Positions 61,301 to 64,000 of a DNA stretch of 64,000 nt are shown one piece after another. The translations under genes and the position numbers were made by a program. The notes below the pieces were generated by a model, which made no database searches, was not told the origin of the DNA, and worked only from the letters and a program-made list of their open reading frames with translations. Numbering within the stretch: the first letter of the stretch is position 1; each line of letters opens with the position of its first letter. The stretch is from Dehalococcoidia bacterium (GTDB lineage: Bacteria > Chloroflexota > Dehalococcoidia > Lucifugimonadales > Lucifugimonadaceae): contig JAJEAU010000016.1 of the NCBI GenBank assembly GCA_022824185.1, forward strand, positions 1-64,000, in the 5' to 3' direction.

Positions 61301-61664
61301 ACGTGCCGACGAAAGCAACTATGGGGACCCCGACGAGGACTGCGGCGGCGATTGCCCATTGCCTGGGAGTGATCTCGCCTAAGTTATCGGAGAGCGATTG
61401 GCGCAGGTCGTTGAGGAGGCTGGTCATGCGTGAAGACGGTTGGGAGATGGAGGGATCCTGATTGATCGCCTGAGATTGCGATACGTCCTCTTTGGGTTGC
61501 GCGGATGTGTCCGGCGTCGATGATTGGGGAGTCGCGGTTGGTGCGGCGGCTTGGTCTTCGGGGGCGATTTGGCCGCGGCGATGTCTTCTGCCGGTCATCA
61601 GGAAGAAACCTAGCAGGCCTGCAATCGAGCAGTTAGTCCAGTGGCTTCGCTTGGGGGATGGCAT
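58386..61664 (-). CDS. Very long HlyD/MacA-type efflux adaptor
   Basis: A 1092-aa protein. One membrane segment (about 103-125) precedes a barrel-sandwich half (SVSVNGTLEYANRERLSFG, IDAFEVEVGDFVSRGDVLMSLEPE). An Ala/Glu/Leu-rich coiled-coil region of about 750 residues (about 200-930) follows, interrupted by a Trp/Tyr/Cys-containing insert (about 500-615). The second sandwich half comes next (IIAPFNGVIANIPVEEGQTA), then the barrel and membrane-proximal parts (LLVPIQALFGSVNDPILLI) and a Gly-rich end. MacA itself is about 370 aa, so the coil is unusually long. It is the first gene of a minus-strand operon. The first 22 residues may not be translated; a start at 61598 is possible. Confidence 0.8.
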   Translation of the reverse strand: MPSPKRSHWTNCSIAGLLGFFLMTGRRHRRGQIAPEDQAAAPTATPQSSTPDTSAQPKEDVSQSQAINQDPSISQPSSRMTSLLNDLRQSLSDNLGEITPRQWAIAAAVLVGVPIVAFVGTFYIYPYAEDLLGGESTFDSVLAEYGVSENAETQLLTIRRGDLVNSVSVNGTLEYANRERLSFGTTGTIDAFEVEVGDFVSRGDVLMSLEPEAIVTAGQNLQSASVALQDAEENLDELINPDEQTIGEATLNVLTAYQSITDAEESLANLIEPSATDIATAELDVAEAKAAVDQATDKLADLQNPSASVIENAKLAVAEAEQTLDDLLDELTDLAGLDGTTFTDAELTVAEAIKSRNEALETLEDTTTIDESARAQADLDVAKARLALVEARSAVTDAEIDLHNATENAGDQITSKKLEIAKAEADLAAAAIAHSDAQEALSDAQKPFDEDEVADLRTEITEAEEDVEVAQNQFRRLEIQTDAETRTLKSDLYEARNRYRDMFYMWLGMDISSYEWRASPEEIFADIGATPAELLAPLPLYGSLDPRREDDPANNVVDNPQTPWDEVVTTNWAQFFGDQLRFNCEDDEQSANLTCVNLDFDNAWDDLLLKTEAYDTAMLDYTQQFDNAEDATDNAKSKLEDLQEQLEEALTPTDAETLKDLFAKAEVASYTLVDAQNKRDSLLEELERVEPQLESQRLEAEQALAVARESLKVAQTNLTDSEHSLAEIEAGPSEEDIAIANANAKIAETAVIKALNDLNQLQKLESPDLIVLNQQINAAKADLQLKTDDLNALVNGDQIEIGLAQSELASARQELADKLTAFQDLISPHPADIELARQEIVLSRANLNAAEDDLKSLINPDPATVALRRAEVATAREELATAIAATEGTQIIAPFNGVIANIPVEEGQTANPNNPAVVIADPSIVEISGTVDEVDVLFLQVGDPASIELEALGDEPLIGNISDIATFGESEQGVVTYPVTIQTEQPAGTQLPEGLSAVAEVIIREQTDKLLVPIQALFGSVNDPILLISNEDGSLQHRSVTLGISDDFWTVIEDGVSEGETILMTVVGSDTSQFGGFGAIRAFGGGPPRGGN

Positions 61665-61737
61665 GAAAAATGCGTCGGGAACTGGAGATTAGGGTAACCT
61701 TATCCGCGCGCGACGGTAATCGGAGAGAGGCATTGCG

Positions 61738-62778
61738 ATGGTAGAGCAGAGACCAGCACGGGACTACGATATTCGGTTTGGGCATGGGCTGTTGAAGGCG
61801 GACTCGGCCAAATGGGGGCGTTACGTGGTGATAACGACGCCATCAGCTTGGGAGGCGGCGAAGGACGAGTTGGATCATCCGCCAGCGGGTGTCGGGCTCA
61901 ACGAGTGGTTGGATCGGGAGCATTTGATCGAAGTGTCGGATTCGCTGCCGGATGATGTTGAGTTGGTTGTCGGGCTTGGAGCTGGCAGGGCTTTGGACCA
62001 TGCGAAGCTGGTGGCGCACCGGAAGGATGTTCCGTTAATCCAGGTTCCGACAGTTGTTTCGACGGGTGCGATCATTCATGGCTTCGTGGCAAATTGGGAT
62101 GGTCGGCAGATTATCGGGCAGTTGGTGGTGGTGAACTGCGAGTATGTGCTGGTGGATTACGACATCGTGTTGAAGGCGCCGGAGCGGTTGAACACTGCTG
62201 GCCTGGGCGACGTGTTGTGCGGGTACGCGGGGATTTCGGAGTGGCGGCGTTCGGCGGCGTTGGGTAAGACCGAGCCGGTGGACTCTGAGGTGACGGGGCG
62301 TGCCGAGGAGCTGTTTGAGCGGATCATCACCGATTTTCCAGCATCACTGGACGAGGATGGCGAGATGACGCCGAGATCTGTGGAGGTCATCATGAACGCG
62401 GTTCAAGACCGCGATGATGCTGTGGTTAGGGATGAACGTGCGCCGGGTGCGGACCACTCGTTCTGTTTTGCGATCGAGATTGCGAACGATAAGTACTGGA
62501 TCCATGGTGAGACGTGCGCGCTTGGGGCGGTGATCATCGCTTGGCGGACGGATCAGAGTCCCGAGACGCTGGTCGGGTGGCTCGACATGTGCAAGGTTCT
62601 ATGGCGACCTTCGGATCTTGTGATCACGAAGGAGGAGTTCGAGGGCGCGATTGCGGCGTGGCCGAAGTGGATGGGCGATGGCACTGAAGGCAAGCCGGCA
62701 TCGCCGTCGATTGTGGTACAGGAGCCGATGACGCAGGAGGAGATGGATGGTTGTTGGGATTGGTTGAATTCGAACTAG
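61738..62778 (+). CDS. Iron-containing alcohol dehydrogenase family, glycerol-1-phosphate dehydrogenase-like
   Basis: A 346-aa enzyme. LVVGLGAGRALDHAKL is the NAD-binding loop. NTAGLGDVLCGYAGISEW has the metal Asp, ADHSFCFAIE and WIHGETCALGAVIIAW supply His ligands. The overall motifs fit the G1PDH/AraM-glycerol dehydrogenase group. The usual Asp in the PTxxSTDA segment reads PTVVSTGA, so substrate binding may differ. ATG at 61738 follows GGAGAGAGGC. It is divergent from the adaptor gene. Confidence 0.75.
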   Translation: MVEQRPARDYDIRFGHGLLKADSAKWGRYVVITTPSAWEAAKDELDHPPAGVGLNEWLDREHLIEVSDSLPDDVELVVGLGAGRALDHAKLVAHRKDVPLIQVPTVVSTGAIIHGFVANWDGRQIIGQLVVVNCEYVLVDYDIVLKAPERLNTAGLGDVLCGYAGISEWRRSAALGKTEPVDSEVTGRAEELFERIITDFPASLDEDGEMTPRSVEVIMNAVQDRDDAVVRDERAPGADHSFCFAIEIANDKYWIHGETCALGAVIIAWRTDQSPETLVGWLDMCKVLWRPSDLVITKEEFEGAIAAWPKWMGDGTEGKPASPSIVVQEPMTQEEMDGCWDWLNSN

Positions 62779-62851
62779 ACGATCTGACGAATGAAATAAC
62801 AGACCTGAAGAGGCCAGTCGCGTTCTTGGCACAGATTTTTGAGAGAACGGA

Positions 62852-63562
62852 ATGACATCTTCACGCTTTGACAGATTGTCGATCGCAGTCACCGGAACAC
62901 TGAGCCACTTCACCCGACGGCAAGCAATAGACGCGATCGAAAAACATGGCGGTCGTTTCGCAAAAGGGGTGTCCACTCAGACGAGTTACCTGGTCGCTGG
63001 CTCGGGCGGAGGATCGAAACTTGCCAAGGCAAGGAAACTGAATGTTCCCATCATTGACGAGGACCGTTTCATTAGTTTGCTAGGAGGCGAATTGGGTGAC
63101 ATCCCCGAGCCCAATGCGCCAACGACTTACGATTTCGAAGCCGAACTTGACACCGTCGTCGAAGGCAATGATGGTGTCAGCTTGTGTTCGCAATGTGGCT
63201 CCGTGGAGTTGGTCAAATTCACGCACGAATTTGACCAAGACCCGATTTGGGTTTGCGAGGGCACACATACGACGGCTGCCCGGCACGTGCTCTACCAATT
63301 GGGGTACGAACCAGCAGAGTGGTCGTACAGCGGTAATACACATCGAGTTGGACGAGGTTGCGGCCGCGACGAGACATCCACCACGGTCTTGGAAGAGGAA
63401 GTCACCTGCACAGCCTGCCTAGGTAGACTAGATGGTGCGGTCCATCTCCCAAATGATTCATTCGAACCAGTGTGCAATGTCGCCCATATTCACCAGGTTC
63501 GGTTGACGATGGATCCGGTCCGTTTGACCTGCCCTACGTGCCGAGAATTTGCGGAACAATGA
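62852..63562 (+). CDS. BRCT domain protein with C-terminal zinc-binding Cys clusters
   Basis: A 236-aa protein. Residues 1-75 form a BRCT domain (LSIAVTGTLSHFTRRQAIDAIEKHGGRFAK, TSYLVAG, AKARKLNVPIIDEDRFISLL). The C-terminal half has Cys pairs LCSQCGSVEL, VTCTACLG and LTCPTCREF, which should bind zinc. BRCT modules bind DNA ends or phosphoproteins and act in repair. The joining of BRCT to this Cys-rich part is not one I know. The codons are less G/T-rich than in the neighbouring dehydrogenase. The next gene overlaps its stop. Confidence 0.75.
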   Translation: MTSSRFDRLSIAVTGTLSHFTRRQAIDAIEKHGGRFAKGVSTQTSYLVAGSGGGSKLAKARKLNVPIIDEDRFISLLGGELGDIPEPNAPTTYDFEAELDTVVEGNDGVSLCSQCGSVELVKFTHEFDQDPIWVCEGTHTTAARHVLYQLGYEPAEWSYSGNTHRVGRGCGRDETSTTVLEEEVTCTACLGRLDGAVHLPNDSFEPVCNVAHIHQVRLTMDPVRLTCPTCREFAEQ

Positions 63563-64000
63563 TGAACCCAGATGTAATTCAAAAACCAACGTGCCAGTCG
63601 TGCATTTCCGAATTGGTGGAAATGTGGAATGGCAGTCAGCAAATCATGGTCTGCCCTGAACCGCACGCCGTGGAGACCCGCGATCGATACTCTTCTAGGG
63701 GTTTCGTCATGCTAGGCGAGCCACCGCCGATGCACAGAATGTTTGATCGGTGCCGTTATGACGGGCCTGCTACGTTTTGGGAAGACGACGTGACTTGCTT
63801 AAGGTGCCGAGGTTGGCAACAAGCTCAAAAGAAACCTAATGATGATGTCACGCACATTGAAATCAACATGAACGCGCGTCTTCGTAGGGAAGCAGTCGTA
63901 TGCGCCGTTGATGGCGGAAGGCAAACGAAACGTGGGAACCCAGTCTCGCACACACTGTGCGGAAAAACCCTTGACAAGGCTCGCCAGCGAGTGGCTTCAC
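63559..64000 (+). CDS. Cys-rich, probably zinc-binding protein, cut by window end
   Basis: Open from ATG at 63559 (overlapping the TGA of the BRCT gene as ATGA) to the window end, at least 147 codons. It has PTCQSCISEL, VCPEPHAVE, VTCLRCRGW and single Cys later in VVCAVDGG and LCGK. The pattern resembles the Cys-rich half of the preceding protein, so the two may work together. The 3' end is outside the window. No family recognised. Confidence 0.6.
   Translation, partial: MMNPDVIQKPTCQSCISELVEMWNGSQQIMVCPEPHAVETRDRYSSRGFVMLGEPPPMHRMFDRCRYDGPATFWEDDVTCLRCRGWQQAQKKPNDDVTHIEINMNARLRREAVVCAVDGGRQTKRGNPVSHTLCGKTLDKARQRVAS

Noticed and set aside
1-64000. tRNA, rRNA, CRISPR arrays, integrase or transposase genes
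   Set aside because: None was seen by eye on either strand; a covariance-model scan would be needed to exclude a degenerate tRNA.

Overview
The window looks like a chromosomal segment of a free-living bacterium of moderate-to-high GC. My best guess is a marine or SAR202-like Chloroflexota (Dehalococcoidia). This rests on gene content read from protein motifs: an acid-sugar dehydratase of the enolase superfamily, a TPP enzyme, small catabolic hydrolases, several MFS carriers, a very large HlyD-type adaptor and Thr/Pro-rich lipoproteins. No rRNA, tRNA or CRISPR array was seen, so the lineage is inference.

Layout. 1-8.4 kb: a promoter-like repeat and a palindromic repeat, a DUF1697 gene, a phosphatase, a PIN/DUF7662 toxin-antitoxin-like pair, a lipoprotein with two ClpP/crotonase-like domains, a long secreted protein split by an in-frame TAG, and a collagen-like lipoprotein. 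8.5-13.7 kb: a catabolic island, with a TPP enzyme facing a six-gene run (rhamnose-mutarotase-like, amidohydrolase, NIPSNAP, HsdR_N-like protein, haloacid-dehalogenase-type HAD, FlK-like thioesterase). 13.8-25 kb: M50/CBS protease, DUF2442/DUF4160 pair, alpha/beta hydrolase followed by three MFS carriers, an orphan E2 acyltransferase, three tandem GNATs and a DapA-like aldolase. 25-33 kb: twin HEPN/PaREP1-like genes, an S9 peptidase, a 972-aa nuclease-methyltransferase candidate, twin zinc-ribbon proteins and a membrane HExxH protein. 33-45.7 kb: mostly housekeeping (DegV, hydroxypyruvate-isomerase-like, CBS protein, ffh, rpe, HEAT protein, PmbA/TldD, folC, fabF, NYN nuclease). 45.7-50.8 kb: a candidate small RNA, a rhamnonate-dehydratase-like enolase, an SDR, a MOSC protein and an MFS carrier. 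50.8-52.1 kb: a gene-poor, repeat- and hairpin-rich block. 52.1-54.9 kb: a NotI-family restriction-modification pair and mutM. 55.2-61.7 kb: a MacAB-like efflux operon with a 1092-aa adaptor. 61.7-64 kb: a glycerol-1-phosphate-dehydrogenase-like gene, a BRCT/zinc protein and a partial Cys-rich gene.

How parts work together. The TPP enzyme, mutarotase, amidohydrolase, dehalogenase and thioesterase look like one catabolic module for an unknown acid or halogenated substrate, with MFS carriers nearby. TldD, PmbA, a HEAT protein and Rpe form a tight minus-strand operon. The adaptor, ATPase, permease and a secreted beta-rich protein form an export operon.

The most unusual items are: the amber-split secreted gene; an MFS gene without a canonical start codon; a duplicated promoter-leader block 51.7 kb apart; a block bounded by exact 51-bp direct repeats that carries a string of perfect hairpins; an intergenic small RNA with its own promoter and terminator; a palindrome captured inside an ABC ATPase gene; and a NotI-family nuclease paired with an adenine methylase. 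All function calls come from motif recognition by eye, with no database search.
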